Shown here in pieces: positions 11,289-24,100 of a DNA stretch of 64,000 bases. The position numbers and the translations under genes are program-made. The notes under the pieces were generated by a model that saw nothing but the letters and a program-made list of their open reading frames with translations, was not told where the DNA came from and did not search any database. Each line of letters opens with the position of its first letter. The first letter of the stretch is position 1. Origin of the DNA: Adiantum capillus-veneris (lineage: Eukaryota; Streptophyta; Polypodiopsida; Polypodiales; Pteridaceae); assembly GCA_014529385.2 (NCBI GenBank), contig CM043958.1:147838385-147902384 (forward strand), in the 5' to 3' direction.

Positions 11289-12900
11289 AATAAGAGTTAC
11301 GAGAGTATTTAGAGAGTTAGCTCCTCGACATGCATACTGTTGTAAGAAACATAAAAATCAAATTGATGAATAAAGAGCATAAAATCAATTTTGGTATTGA
11401 TTTGTACTAAGTCTTCTCTCTCCTTGTAGTTTTAGACGGATCTCCTGAATCGTCTAGATGAGCTCCCAAGTGATTTTGCAAGAAATATCTTTTTCAACTA
11501 TGTTGTTGGGTTCAACATTTATTGAGAAGTGAAAGCAGTTCAAATTTCAAAGGGAACTAGAGATTATCTCATTACAAATTCCTACGTAGCATGAGAATTG
11601 CATGTTGATTCTCAATCCGAAATTGAACCCAAGTGCCTGTTAGGTACATGGTTGATCCACAACTTTGGGTCAAGGAAAAGCTTCAAGAAGGTGACATCCA
11701 AGTGTAAGGATATATTCTTTACCTTAACCTATACTCACCTTTGGAAGTATTGGACCGTGAATGCATTCTTGGTAAGAAAGCACTCATGCTTATCCAAAGA
11801 TTTAGCTTTGTGAGAAAGTCATATTTAGTGTCTGAAAAAAGTCAAGTAGCCAAGACCGATTCTATTATGTACGCCAAGACTGGTTTAGTAAAGTCTATGG
11901 CCCTATCCTTAAGTACAATCCTTACAATGTCACCATCGCTTTCAATGAATGTGATAGTCAAGATGTGTTTGGGAATTTGCTCAAGCATATCCCATGGTGA
12001 GATGAACCCAAGTGAATATTTCTATAGGAGGATGATGACGAGGGACATGCCCATGTAAATTGTATCCGTGCATTACTGTCGATAGATATCTCTCATGGGG
12101 AAGAATGATATAAAGAAGAAGATGTAAGCTCAAGTGCTCAAGTAAAAGTTTTGAATTTTGAAACCCGAGATGTGAGTAGGTACAAGGGTAGAACCTCAAT
12201 CATAGGAACCAAAAATTGGTTTATTGGACCTTTACCAAATTTTGTATCTTCCCCAAAGTAGCATGTAACCTTTTAGCATTTATAATTCAAAAAATTCAAT
12301 TTTGAGTTGCCTTGAATTGTTTTAAGGTAGTAATCTTTAAGTTGTAATGTATGTTTTTTCAATTCTTGTGACTGAGTGATGGGATGTGTGTGCAGATGGT
12401 TGACATTTTTTCTCGAGAAATATGGGGTAAACATACTCTCATGGTCAACTTTAAGAAAGCTACGGTCTATAGAAACACTCGAGTGCTTGTGACAAACCGT
12501 TTAGTTACACAAGAGTGGTACAATTTTCCTTCAAGAGGCGATGTTCACACCTACAGTTTTGAGAGAGCAATGGAATAACCTACCAGACATACTTGCAGAA
12601 TGGGATGATTATGATCCCATTCTACACAACGATTATGATCCAGTCGTTGAAGGGTATCATAACGATTATCATAGAGTACATTGTATTAGAACTATTAAAG
12701 ATTATTGATGGCCTTTCAAGGGCAATGTAAACTTTTGAACAACAAAAATTTTGCAATGTAGAATTGATTTAATTCACTCATTATTCTTTCTCTTTTTCTT
12801 CCTTCTTCTCATACACCCAATTGTCAGCTCTATTTTACTAAGAGATACTTTAAGACGGAATACGATATATTGTACTAAGGGTGATCTTGGTTGATATGGT
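11289..12900 (+). other. E2 body right of E3, unrecognised low-coding sequence
   Basis: This continues the interrupted E2 sequence. Short frames exist (for example about 11600-11810, 11890-12000 and 12384-12578), with stops between them. None has a motif I recognise. The last 150 bp lead into the gag remnant. Confidence 0.35.
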
Positions 12901-12913
12901 GCACTAGATTAAC

Positions 12914-13560
12914 ATGCCTATTAGGTAAAATGTAGTGGCTGCAAATGCCAATGTCCCAATTGCACCTCAACCGACCATCATTGATCGAGACATCAATAAT
13001 ATGCTCCACAAGTTTCAACCTGTGAACTTTAGTGGGGAAGGCAAAGATGTGGGCAAAGTCCTTGAAGATTGGATTGAGCATATTGATGATTACTTTGATT
13101 TGGCTCATTCATCTGCAAAGAACAAGGCCATTATTGCTAAATTCAAATGCAAAAAGACGGCCAAGTATTGGTGGAAAGACCATTGTACTAAGAACAATGT
13201 CGATCCTCATACAACAACTTGAGATGATCTTAAAGTTCAACTAAAGAAGAATTATTGGAATAATATATATTCTTTGGACCACATGAATGAGTTTCTTGAT
13301 TGTACCTTGATTGTACTCAGGGGACCGAAGACTTGGAGTCATACTATGAATATTTCTTGACCGTTGTCAAGTATGTTCCAATGAGAATGACTCAAGAAGT
13401 CAAAGTGGCATGATTTGCCTTGGGTTTAATGTATCCTATGAAGACTAGATATCAGAGTCTTCGCCTTACAAATTTTGCGGATATCTTTGATGCGGATAAC
13501 CTATTGAACTTGAGTTATCAAATAGTGGAAATAAAAATAAGAGCTTGCTCCTGTTTGTGA
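12914..13560 (+). pseudogene. E2 Ty3/gypsy gag remnant
   Basis: The frame at 12935-13222 contains the retrotransposon gag core: FQPVNFSGEGKDVGKVLEDW, then IDDYFDLAHSSAKNKAIIAKF, and the hallmark AKYWWKDH (capsid W-W pair). The reading continues past a TGA at 13220 (DDLKVQLKKNYW) with further stops and frame changes. It would have formed the particle shell. Confidence 0.75.
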
Positions 13561-13599
13561 GATCAAAAGACCTCTTCTTGAAGATGAGCAAAGATCTAG

Positions 13600-14611
13600 A
13601 AACTCACAACAAGTAAGGAAGAATTTAGTGCATATGAAGGCTAGGTGAGATTATCTATGCTACACTTGCCTTGATCTTGACCATCAGTCCAAAGATTACC
13701 CATTCAATAACTCAAGATTTACAGGGTTAGTAGATAATTATGAGCCTGGAAGTCAGAATCCAAATTCGAATTTCAAGAATTTTAGACCTAGACTACCTGC
13801 AGCTCAATAGAACTTCAATTAGAATTAGGAAAATTTTAGACCACGGAATCCACCTTTTGTGAGGAATGGCCCAGCTAATAATAACAATAATGTGAGTATA
13901 TTCAACAGACAACCTCATCCAGGAGGAGGAGGAGGAAATCAATGACCTCAAAGAAGAGCTTAAGTCAATAGAGCTCAGGGTGCTAGAGACGACGGGAATC
14001 AAGCAAATATATATATTCATGCTACAATCCAATAACATGAAGTTAATGAAGGATTTTGAATTATTCAAATCCCAATAGAGTATCAAGGTAAGAATTCTAT
14101 CTTATTGATTGATTATGGGAGCATACATTCTTTCATCTCTTCTAGATGCATTAAAAATCTCATTTTGCCTGAACATCCTAATACTGACCTCACAGTGAAA
14201 TTAGCTACGGGTAGGAAAGTTAAATCTTCTACGTCAATGGTAACTTGAAAATTGTTTTGAATTCATAAACACGTGAACTTGAGTGGCTAATTGAATTTGA
14301 TGATGTATTTCTTGAATATCTGTCAGAGTTACCATCCAAGCATGAAGTTGATCATGCAATAGAGCTTATTTTAGGATCTCAACCAGTTGCTTGTAGCCAC
14401 AAAAGATGTTGGTACCTGAGTTGATAGAACTCAAAGAGCAACTTACTCAACTTCTTGACCAAGGCTTCATTTGAACTAGTGTTTCTCCATGGCGTACTTC
14501 TGTTCTTTTTAATCGAAAGAAGGATGATACTTTATGCCTCTCTATCAATTATCGTGGATTAAATCAGGTAATTGTCAAGAATAATTATGTTATACCAAGG
14601 ATTGATGAGTT
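13600..14611 (+). pseudogene. E2 gypsy zinc finger, protease and N-terminal RT remnant
   Basis: Near 13657-13700 a degraded CCHC-like stretch reads CYTCLDLDHQSKDYPF. Around 14085-14240 is a retropepsin-like stretch, ILLIDYGSIHSFISSRCIK, in which the D-[ST]-G triad has become D-Y-G. From about 14410 the reverse transcriptase begins (LKEQLTQLLDQGFI ... SPWRTSVLF ... KKDDTLCLSINYRGLNQ ... NNYVIPRIDEF). It breaks off at 14611, where the E4 target site starts, and resumes at 25747. Several stops are present. Confidence 0.75.
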
Positions 14612-14616
14612 CTTGA
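14612..14616 (+). repeat. E4 target-site duplication, left
   Basis: CTTGA here is repeated at 25747-25751. Removing E4 and one copy restores an open RT frame across the site. Confidence 0.92.
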
Positions 14617-14760
14617 TGTCATGCCAAGGGTAGGACCGGGCAGGGCCAAGGGCCAGGACGGACATGCAATCAAGGGGGTCTCTATGTTTAGCAGGCCAAG
14701 GGCCTATATAGAGCATGGCTGGGTGGAGATTAGCATGTTTCCAGTCCCCTCGGCCTTTCA
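14617..14760 (+). repeat. E4 5' LTR
   Basis: 144 bp, TGTCATGCC to GGCCTTTCA, with TATATA in the context GGGCCTATATAGAGCATGG. Its partner is 25604-25746. Confidence 0.9.
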
Positions 14761-14761
14761 C

Positions 14762-14775
14762 TGGTATTAAAGCTC
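14762..14775 (+). other. E4 primer-binding site (diverged)
   Basis: TGGTATTAAAGCTC begins one base after the LTR. It resembles the initiator-Met PBS and the E9 version TGGTATCAAGAGC. Confidence 0.6.
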
Positions 14776-14825
14776 AGGGGAGGAGAGCTATGGAGGAGGG
14801 GGAAAGATGGCTTTGTATGGCTTTG

Positions 14826-14926
<101 letters not shown>

Positions 14927-15206
14927 AAGGAGGAAAAGATAAGGTCATTCTTTCATGATTTGCATAGCAAAGAAGAGGGTTGTGGAGTTCTTGGTATACA
15001 GTTGCATGCTCCATGCAAACCTTGGCCACAAGAAGGTGAAGCTCAGCGTGTGCAATGCTCCTTGCAAGGAGACCGACTAAGATGAAGAGGAGCTGCGTGT
15101 GCAGAGCCTCTTGAGGCGAGGGGAGAGGGTGTTTTGACCGTAGCCAAACACCGCAAGGCAGGGCAAGCCAAGGAATTCCCGTCACACGGACAAAGCCTGG
15201 AAAGCT

Positions 15207-15436
15207 TCTCACGGAGAGCTTCTCCGTTTGCAACCTCTATGCACTACTTGCTGTAGTCGCCATCGCTGTGTAGGCAATAAATTTCTCACGGAGAGCTTCT
15301 CCGTTTGCAACCTCTGTGCACTGCTTGCTGTAGTCGCCATCGCTGTGTAGGCAATAAATTTCTCACGGAGAGCTTCTCCGTTTGCAACCTGTGTGCATTG
15401 CTTGCTGTAGTCGCCATCGCTGTGTAGGCAATAATT
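15207..15436 (+). repeat. Three 77-bp tandem repeats in the E4 leader
   Basis: Units start at 15207, 15284 and 15361 (exact 77-bp phase). Each begins TCTCACGGAGAGCTTCTCCG and continues with TGCTGTAGTCGCCATCGCTG. Within each unit ACGGAGA and TCTCCGT are inverted repeats around GCT, so a transcript would present three identical short hairpins downstream of the PBS. Confidence 0.9.
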
Positions 15437-15439
15437 TTT

Positions 15440-17565
15440 TTCATTTTTTTCGTTGTGTTCTCACCCTCGCCGCCACGGTGGTAGAGCTATTGACTACCAA
15501 AATTAAGGAGGGGTGCCCATGGTCGGCCCCCCATCCTCTTCTTCTGTGCTTCGACGAGACTGTCACGATACACTATTGCAGAATTTCTACAACCTAGCAA
15601 AATAAAAAAATTCACAAATGTGCAGAGCTTGAGTCTTGCGCAATCATGCAAGATGAACAAGGGCTATATGCACCACAAGGCTTCATAGTTACTGATGGTC
15701 GATCGCAATCTTCATCGAGCACGACAAGGTGCCACATCTCGGCAAGATTATGACACATATTCAACAAGCCGTCGATTTTCTGTAGTTGCAAAAATTTGAA
15801 CGAGCACCATGCACGACAATGTCGTAGATTCAAGGATTTTTGACGGAATTTTGTACATCTTGAAGGTTGTTTGGTATATGGGAGATGCTTCATGGTGCAT
15901 CCAATAGAATTTCAAGAGATCAAGCACCGTTTAGAAGCCTTCAAAGTGTTGACAGTAAGGGCATCACATGCAAGGCTTTTTGTCAAATATTCCAACATGG
16001 ACAAATTATAAGGTTTGAGATTCACCTTCTTGTAGTTTTCATATCTTTATGTGTATGATTGGATTGCAGGAGCATGTAATTATCTTAATCTTGGCCATGG
16101 TGCCCTGAGAGACTACCTAGGGGTCAAGTATGACCATGGTCAGTTCATTCCATCCGATTTAGATGGTCGTTACCACCATTGGCCTAAGGAGAAAAGCTCC
16201 AACAAAGATAATCCATACAAGGGATTTTATGGTGCTCCAACAAGGCACGGTTGCCTAGCATTACAAGTAACATAGGTCATGTCGACAAGGTCGATTCAAA
16301 AATGGGTCCATAAACCATGTTTTACCCAGGGAGCAAGGCTCCGTCCACCAAGACTACCAGGGAAGAATCCCCATCTATATATGTATTGGGTGCAGGATCA
16401 GGCCCAAGCATCTATAGCTTGTAGAGGACAAAAAGTCCATAGCTATGAGCTAACTCCCAAGTCAACAACCATACTATAGGATGCTATGACTTTCACTGCC
16501 AAGGGCAATCAATACGTATGTTAACTTGTTGCTTTCATCAAGCAGTATCTGGCAATGGTTGACACTCGATGGCTAACTGTAGATGCTATCTCTATCAATA
16601 TTGGGCAATCACGATTCTCAATAAAGTGCACGATTTGGCAAGGCCGGTTCTCTATGAAATTTTGACAAGGTTGATTCTTCTCTACTTGGACACATGTGTG
16701 TCAACAAGCGTACATGTCTGCTATGAGCATTCCATATCAGTTCTGTCTCATCTTATTGATAAACTTCTAGGAAGCAAGGCTTCTCTCTCTCTCTCTCTAC
16801 GACATACTGCATCGCAGTTTTCAAAGTTTGAAATCTGCTATCAGCATACAAACTTGGGAGTCTTTGCAAAGGAGGCATGTGCGGGACATCCAACCACTGT
16901 CACGTTCTTCGCATATATGGCTATGAGCCGGATTCAACCGCACTACAAAAAATGTAGCCACAAGTGGCGACAAGGTTAGTACATTTCAAGTTATATTTGT
17001 TTTTGTATGTGTTTTACTTTTCATTTTGGAAAAGATCTCTCTGCTGTGCAAAGCAAAGTGCTTGGACAGACTCCATAAGAAGCCACTGTACAAAGAAAAG
17101 TGCTTTGCCCGACTTCATGTGAAGTACGAATTCTCTTATGTGCCAAGGTATATCGATTGACTTCAGATCCGTGCCAATGTAATCGTGCAAGGCACATATA
17201 CCAGCGACTCACATGGTTGAGACTGTCATTGAATCCAAGGGCTTATCAATTCATTTTTTGATATGTATGGATGACATTGACATACTCGTATGATGGACGT
17301 ACAACACCTATCAATAAATTCGCTTCCGCTATCACACTAGCTACTCTATCAAGGACGAGGTAAGTAATTGACATCTTAATTTTTTTTATTTATGTATATT
17401 TAGAGGCAAAGTGCCATACTTTAGTCACTTTGGTACAGTCATGACCACATATACGATAGGTGGGTCCAGATGTGCATTATGGTATCTCTCTCTACGAGAG
17501 CGTTGTACAAGGAGCATATGCAAGGGGCATATAACACATTAGAGTAAGGGGTTTTCCTCAACCTA

Positions 17566-17604
<39 letters not shown>

Positions 17605-19896
17605 AAATTCTCTGCGGGAAAGATGAACCTAGGCATGATTTTATTCTATGTCAATACGGTAATAGGAAGGGCTAAGAGTCATCTATTGCCACCTATTTCG
17701 GAATGGCTAAGAGCCATCTGTTTGTAATCCATCAGAGATCGCACAATTCTATTTCGTTGAGTATCCATCGATTCTAATGGACAAGAAAGAGTCTTGCCAT
17801 TAGCAATTTTTGGGGCATTATTTTAGCGCTACACACTTTAAGTGTGAAGATCAAGTTGAGTTTTTGAACGTATTAAACTTGTAAGAGCTTATCTCTACCA
17901 AGGTGTATAGACGAAGCCAACATTTCAAATAGCACGATTGTTCATAACAACCCAAGATTATGGCTTTTCTTTGGGTTTGGAAAAGATCTAGTTGTGAATA
18001 CGATTCCAACTTCCGTGGATCTTCTATTTTAGCACTAAGAGTGTTTATATGAGTATTGGGAAAAGGCCCAGCTTGTGATTACTAAATCACTTATTAAGTG
18101 TTGATGGTCAATTCTTGGAGCCATCGCACTTGCAATTTCAAAGAAAGAAGTCCATAAGTTGCCCAGGGTAGTGGATAATTTCGACTTCCAAAGTGAATTT
18201 AGATACTGTTGGCTACTAGTTGAGCAGTTTTCCTAAAAATTCTAACCACATGGTTTGACAATGTCGATTTTAACCGAGGGGTTTGGATTGCAAAGGCAAC
18301 ACCCAAGGTTACATGTGCAATACTACTTGCATATCACTAATTTTCAGTTAAAGCTCCCAAGTCTTTGCAGGCGGGAAATTTGGGCAGGTGCCTTTCACTA
18401 CAAATAAGTGGACACTATGTTCAACATCCAGCGAGATGACAAGGTCAGGTAAGAGCCAAGAAATTTGGGTTGTAGTGTCCAAAATAAGTTTTTGCATTAT
18501 GCAGTTATAGACCCACTTGTAGGGTGTATTTGGCGCATGTTGTCACATGGGATCAACATGGTCTAGGAACTCAAGGAGTTTGGTTTAGCCAGCGTGGAGC
18601 AAGGCTAATGAGGGTCCCTCTCACTCCCATCATAGAGTGTTTGCAGCTACCTCCACGCACCAGTACATCTAGTACTTGCAGGATGTTCTTTTTAAACATC
18701 CTTACATGAGACATATTCCACATGTGGAGAATATGAATCTTTGGGACTAACAATGGCGCCCAATATTTCAATTCTGTGTCACGATAAAGTCCCTAGGTGC
18801 TGGTCGAATCCGTTTTCTAAACCGTTTTCAGCACGTTGTATCAGGAACAATTTCAGTGGCCAAAAATTGTCGGATACTTAGAATGACTTGTTAAGGTACA
18901 AGTGCTGCTAAACAACATAAATGAATGGTTGTTTATGCATATATCAAGGCTATAAGTTGTTAATGAAAGGGTTTCATTGTTTGTACTTAGACGTGATTAA
19001 TGCTTCACCCTCTATAATGGTTCAACCGTTTCAGCACGGCTTGCAAATGATTGCAACAGAAAGTATTTAGTTTCTTTTCAGAACTATTTACATTCCTCTT
19101 TAATGTGTGCTAGGGGCATCGCATTTGCCATCAGTATTGGCAAGGATGATCGTATATAGGTTCGGATCTATTTTTTACTAAATGCATGCACACTAGGTGT
19201 TATGGGCCCTAGTGTTTAGCAAAGGCTGATTTGGAGTGGCATGCATATTCATCACATTAGTGCTATGAAACATTTTGCACTCTATGTGTAGTATCTCTCT
19301 GCGATTTTGTTTGGATCTGCTTGTGGATCTTTCAAGTTAACCAAGATGGTTATGAATGTCATTGTTGATTCCTCAACAATATTGTACGACATTGTGATCC
19401 CCGTTTACCCGTCATCTGGGAAGACTGTCTATAAACTGTGGGGAAACACATCTCAATACTGCCAAGGGGATATGCAAATTACAAAGTGTAATCTTGTGCT
19501 CAAGGATATGTGAAGTGCGTCCTTTAGCACCAAGCAGTCCAATTAGAAAGCATTTATGGCTCTACTTGGAGTTTGCTTACCATAAGTTAAAGCATGTTTG
19601 CGACTAGGTTTAGTCTCTTCATGTTTAAGTCAGGTTCTCAACCTTGAACACTCGTTATGGTGGGGCTGTTTACTCATGAAATTTCAGAACTAGTCAAGGA
19701 CTTAAACTTGGATGATGAGTCATGTTAGCAAGTTACTTTCATGGACAGTGCAAAGAGGTACTCTTTTGGGTCCATCTTTGTTGTGATAACTCATTTAGCA
19801 TGCTCATGTGCGTTCTAAATGGAGTCTACACACTATGATTGGATAGGAGCCGGTAACACAAGATGGTTGCAAATGGACAACAATGTGGAAAATTAA
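15440..19896 (+). other. E4 cargo: about 4.4 kb of unrecognised sequence
   Basis: This occupies the place of gag-pol. The longest frames are short (16051-16275, 16279-16479, 16569-16979, 19307-19513) and are not joined. At 16051-16479 two adjacent frames in the same register are separated by one stop and give peptides such as GHGALRDYLGVKYDHGQF and GFYGAPTRHGCLALQV. I do not recognise them. Splice-like sequences exist (TTGATTGGATTGCAG before 16071, GAGGTAAGTAA near 17356), so captured host exons with introns are possible. It could equally be decayed non-coding DNA. CT runs lie near 16784 and 17570-17600. Confidence 0.45.
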
Positions 19897-19901
19897 GATA
19901 T
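19897..19901 (+). repeat. E5 target-site duplication, left
   Basis: GATAT, repeated at 25455-25459. Confidence 0.95.
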
Positions 19902-20093
19902 TGTTGGGGTATAAAGCCCAATGTGGTCGCCCAGGTAAGTGGGCGGGCCGCCAGGTATGTACACATATTCTTTTGTAAAAACCTAATAAGAACTCACTAT
20001 GCTCTACACATTACAGTAGAGCGAGTTCACCATATCGTCATGCTCTTCTTCTCGCACTCTCTCTCGCGTCGCACTTCCGCTCGTACTCCTTCA
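19902..20093 (+). repeat. E5 5' LTR
   Basis: 192 bp, TGTTGGGGTATAAAGCCC...CTCCTTCA. The GTATAAAG near the start is in a poor position for a promoter, and no other clear TATA box is seen. Confidence 0.95.
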
Positions 20094-20095
20094 AC

Positions 20096-20109
20096 TGGTA
20101 TCAGAGCTC
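20096..20109 (+). other. E5 primer-binding site
   Basis: TGGTATCAGAGCTC two bases after the LTR, initiator-Met type. Confidence 0.9.
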
Positions 20110-21192
20110 AGATCGAGGCTCGGGGCAGCATTTGCAGGTAGCCAGAGTCACCTCCTCAGATTGGAGTGAGATTCGACAGGCGAAGACACGGCCCCAATTC
20201 CTGTGGGGGAACCCAAAGGGCATGGTGTTCTCAGAATTTCATTCTAAGGTCATCTCGGTCACCGTTCGGCTTCGACAAAGATCTGCGTAGGCCATTTTCG
20301 ACTACGTGGTCTCGGCGGGTGCAGATCCGACTCTGCAATTTTGGGGTTTCGGCCTACGATTGCAGGTGCTGAGGATATCGGCACTCCCAGAGCGCTGATT
20401 TGTGGCTGTCTACACATCGACGGACGGCTTACAGTTCTTGGAGGCGTGTCACATACGACACGGGCGCACCTACACACAGACTATAGGCGACATCCACCCG
20501 TTCATCAGGTAGCTTGTGTTTGCTGCTTGATATTCCAGATTTCATCCTGACATTGCAGGTACTTCCACATGGGATGTATTGTCAGAGATGATGTATGCCT
20601 GTTGAGGGTTTGATGGCTGTGAGTCACTCGGCAAACAACCGCCGCAGTGGTTACAGCATATAGTGGGAAATTTGTGGATGTATGACTTTGTGGGAAGTCT
20701 ATGTACTGTCAGATTTACTGCAGCCTTTGTTGAGGGTCGAGTGAGGTTTTATTGAGCTGGGGGATTCTCGAATGTTGAGATCCTTTCGGTGATACAGGTC
20801 TTGGAGCGATCCCTCGAGCACCCTTAGATAGGCAGCTAAGATGTATTGACTGTGAGTTAGACAGTTGGGATTGCATCTTTGCTTTACTGCCGTTGAGGCA
20901 TTGTCGCAGTCTATGCTTATAGGACAGTGACAGGACAGTGAGAGACAGTACAGGTGCAGGATAGGTTTACCCACAGCTTACAGTGTTAGAGAGACAGTGG
21001 TTTTTTGAGCTGTTTTTGGTATGTTTTTTGAGTACACCAGAGCCATTTTACAAAGGAGACTCTGCCGAAATTTATGCAGAATCTGAAGCTTTCTTGGTTC
21101 ATTTGACAGGTTGATATTGGTTCAGAGGTCAGTTTACAGGGGAAACTCTGCCGAATTATTCCCAGGAAAGTAAACTACTGTGAAGCGTAGCT
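20110..21192 (+). other. E5 untranslated leader, 1.1 kb
   Basis: No long frame and several short ATG frames. It presumably holds packaging and dimerisation signals. Short tracts ending TTGCAGGTA or CAGGTA recur (20134, 20364, 20557), resembling splice borders. Confidence 0.6.
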
Positions 21193-24100
21193 ATGGCTGG
21201 ATCACAGGACACTGCTCTTTACAATATCAAGAAGCTGGATGGAACCAATTTCCCATTGTGGAAGAAGTAGATTTGGCACGTGTTGGTACAAAAGAAGCAG
21301 ATAAAACCTATAAAGCTCAAGGGGATAAAACCAGAAGATATGGACGAAGATGAATGGAGCGAAATGGATGAATTGGCACTTTCTACCATTATGCTGACTG
21401 TGGTAGAAAGCGTTTACTTCAATGTAGCAGACGAGATGTCGGCTTATCAAGCATGGACAAAGCTGAGTGATCTTTATGAGAAGCAGAGTGCAGCTTCACA
21501 TGTATACTGGCTTAAGAAGCTTGTTGACTTGAAGATGAAAGAAGGGACACCTATGTCCAATCATCTGAATGAATTCAACACAATCTACAGTCAGTTGTCA
21601 GCTCAAGGTGTCAAGTTTGATGAACCTGTTAGAGCTATGTTCCTGTTGATCACATTGCCGGAAAGTTGAGACACTTTTCGCACAGCTTTGAGTAATTCTG
21701 CACCTCCAGATGGTTTGAACATAGCAGGTGTAGAAGGAAGTATGCTTACTGAAGAAACCAACAGAAAGACAATGGACAAAGGCAAAGGAACAGCCTTAGT
21801 TGTCAGGGGAAGGACCAAAGAAAAGTACAAAGGTGGAAAGAGGGATCAGTCTCGTAGCAAGTCCCGCAGTGCTAAAGGCAAGAGTGACATAGAATGCTAC
21901 CATTGTGGCAAGAAGGGTCACATGAAAAGAGACTGCAAAGAATGGAAAGCAGAAAAAGGCAAAGAGAAAGCTGAAGACCATGGTAAGAAGAACAAGTCCT
22001 CAGTGAAGATTCAAGAAATAAATGTGACAAACACTGTTGCAGAGGATGAAAGTTTAGTGTCAGGAGATATCTACTTCTTGAAAAATACAATGGACTCAGC
22101 TCTTCTTACAGCATCTGATGGAAATGCACTGAGTGACTGGATTATAGACTCAGGGGCATCACTTCATGTGTCTCCAAAGAAGGAGTGGTTTACCTCTTAT
22201 GTGACCACTAAAGATCATGTTTGGCTAGGCAATGGGCAGACATGTGAGGTCTTAGGTGTTGGAGATGTTCAATTGAAGTTTGAGAATGACTCTTCTTTCA
22301 CGCTGAAGAATGTGAGACATGTTCCTGCAATTACAAAGAGTTTGATTAGCACAAGTTTACTTGATGATGCTAGCTACGTCACCAGTTTTGGACAAAACAT
22401 GTGGAAGATATCCAAGGGTTCGATGACAGTAGCACATGGAGTAAAGTCTAGAGGAATTTACATGATTTATGTATCAAATGTCTTTAAAAATGTAATCAAT
22501 GTAACCGAGCAGCCGAACGTTTCTTTGTGGCATAGCCGGTTAGGACATATGTCCAAGAAGGGAATGCAAATCTTGTCTCGTTCTGGTTATTTGCCTGGCT
22601 TTTCATTTAATGATTTTGAATTCTGTGAACATTGTCTGTATGGTAAGCAAACACAGAAGCCACATAAGCATAGAAGTAATAGAAGAGATACACAGTTGGC
22701 ACTTGTTCATAGTGATTTGTGTGGACCTATGCCTAACCTATCTCTAGGGGGAGCTTCTTACTTTATGTCATTTATAGATGATTACTCGAGGAAAGTATGG
22801 GTTTACTTTCTCAAGCACAAGGATGAAGCGTTTAGTGTTTTCAAAACGTTTGTGACACTTGTGGAGAATCAGAGTGGAAAGAAGCTTAAATGCGTACGCA
22901 CTGACAATGGTGGAGAGTATGTTTCCAAGGCCTTTCAGGACTTTTGTGAGTCAAAAAGTATAAAACGTGAACTTACTGCTCCTTACAATCCTCCTCAAAA
23001 TGGGGTTGCTGAGAGGATGAATAGGACCATACAAGAGAAGATCAGAAGTATGTTGTCTAATGCACAGCTGCCAAATGGGTTTTGGGCTGAAGCTCTATCA
23101 ACTGCTGTTCATCTTATAAATAGATCTCCTACCAAGGTTTTGCAGAAGGATTCAGTGCCAGAGATGGTATGGTCAGGCAAAATGACCTCATACAAGCATC
23201 TCAGAGTCTTTGGCTATGAGGCATATACTCATGTTCCAAAGGAATTTAGGAACAAACTTGAGCCAAAGAGTAGAAAGTGCATCTTTCTAGGCTATGGTAA
23301 TTCTGGTGAGATGGGGTACAGACTTTGGGATCCCGAATCCAGAAAGGTTATCCGCAGCAATGATGTTCACTTTAATGAAGCCAAATATCATTCTAAACTA
23401 GAGAGGGTTGAGGAGATTAGAAGAGTTGTCTTCCAAGAAGATGGACCTGCACGTGCAAGACAAAATGTCAGGGCTCAAGAGGAGCAAGGACAGGATAGAG
23501 TGGAACCACAGGTTGTGGCTGAGCCTGAGCCACCTATTGTGCGTAGATCTGGACGTATCACGCGACCTCCTGATAGGTTTGTTCCATCTATGAACTATGT
23601 CATGTTGACTGATTGCAATGAGCCTTCATGTTACAAGGAAGCAGTGCAAATGAAGGACTCTGGGAATTGGCAATTGGCCATGCAGTCAGAGATGATAGCT
23701 CTGCATAAAAACCAGACATGGAACCTAGTTAAATTACCACAGGGCAAAAAGGCTCTACCTTGTAAATGGGTTTACAGGTATAAGATCACCGCTCATGATA
23801 GTCAGCCAAAGTACAAAGCAAGGCTTGTTGCCAAGGGCTTTAAGAAAGAACAAGGCATTGACTTTGATGAAGTCTTCTCTCCAGTGGTCAAGATGACTAC
23901 ATTGAGATGCTTTCTTGCATTGGTTGCCATATTAGATTTGGTGTTGCACCAAATGGATGTCAAGACAGCGTTCCTGCATGGTGATTTAGATGTGGAAATT
24001 TACATGCAGCAGCCAGAAGGGTTTGTTGAGAAAGGCAAGGAAGATTTGGTATGCCAGTTGTTAAAGAGTCTTTATGGCTTAAAACAATCACCAAGGGCAT

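Noticed and set aside
15440-19896. A spliced host gene inside E4
   Set aside because: Splice-like borders are present but no conserved protein could be assembled, so I kept it as unidentified cargo.
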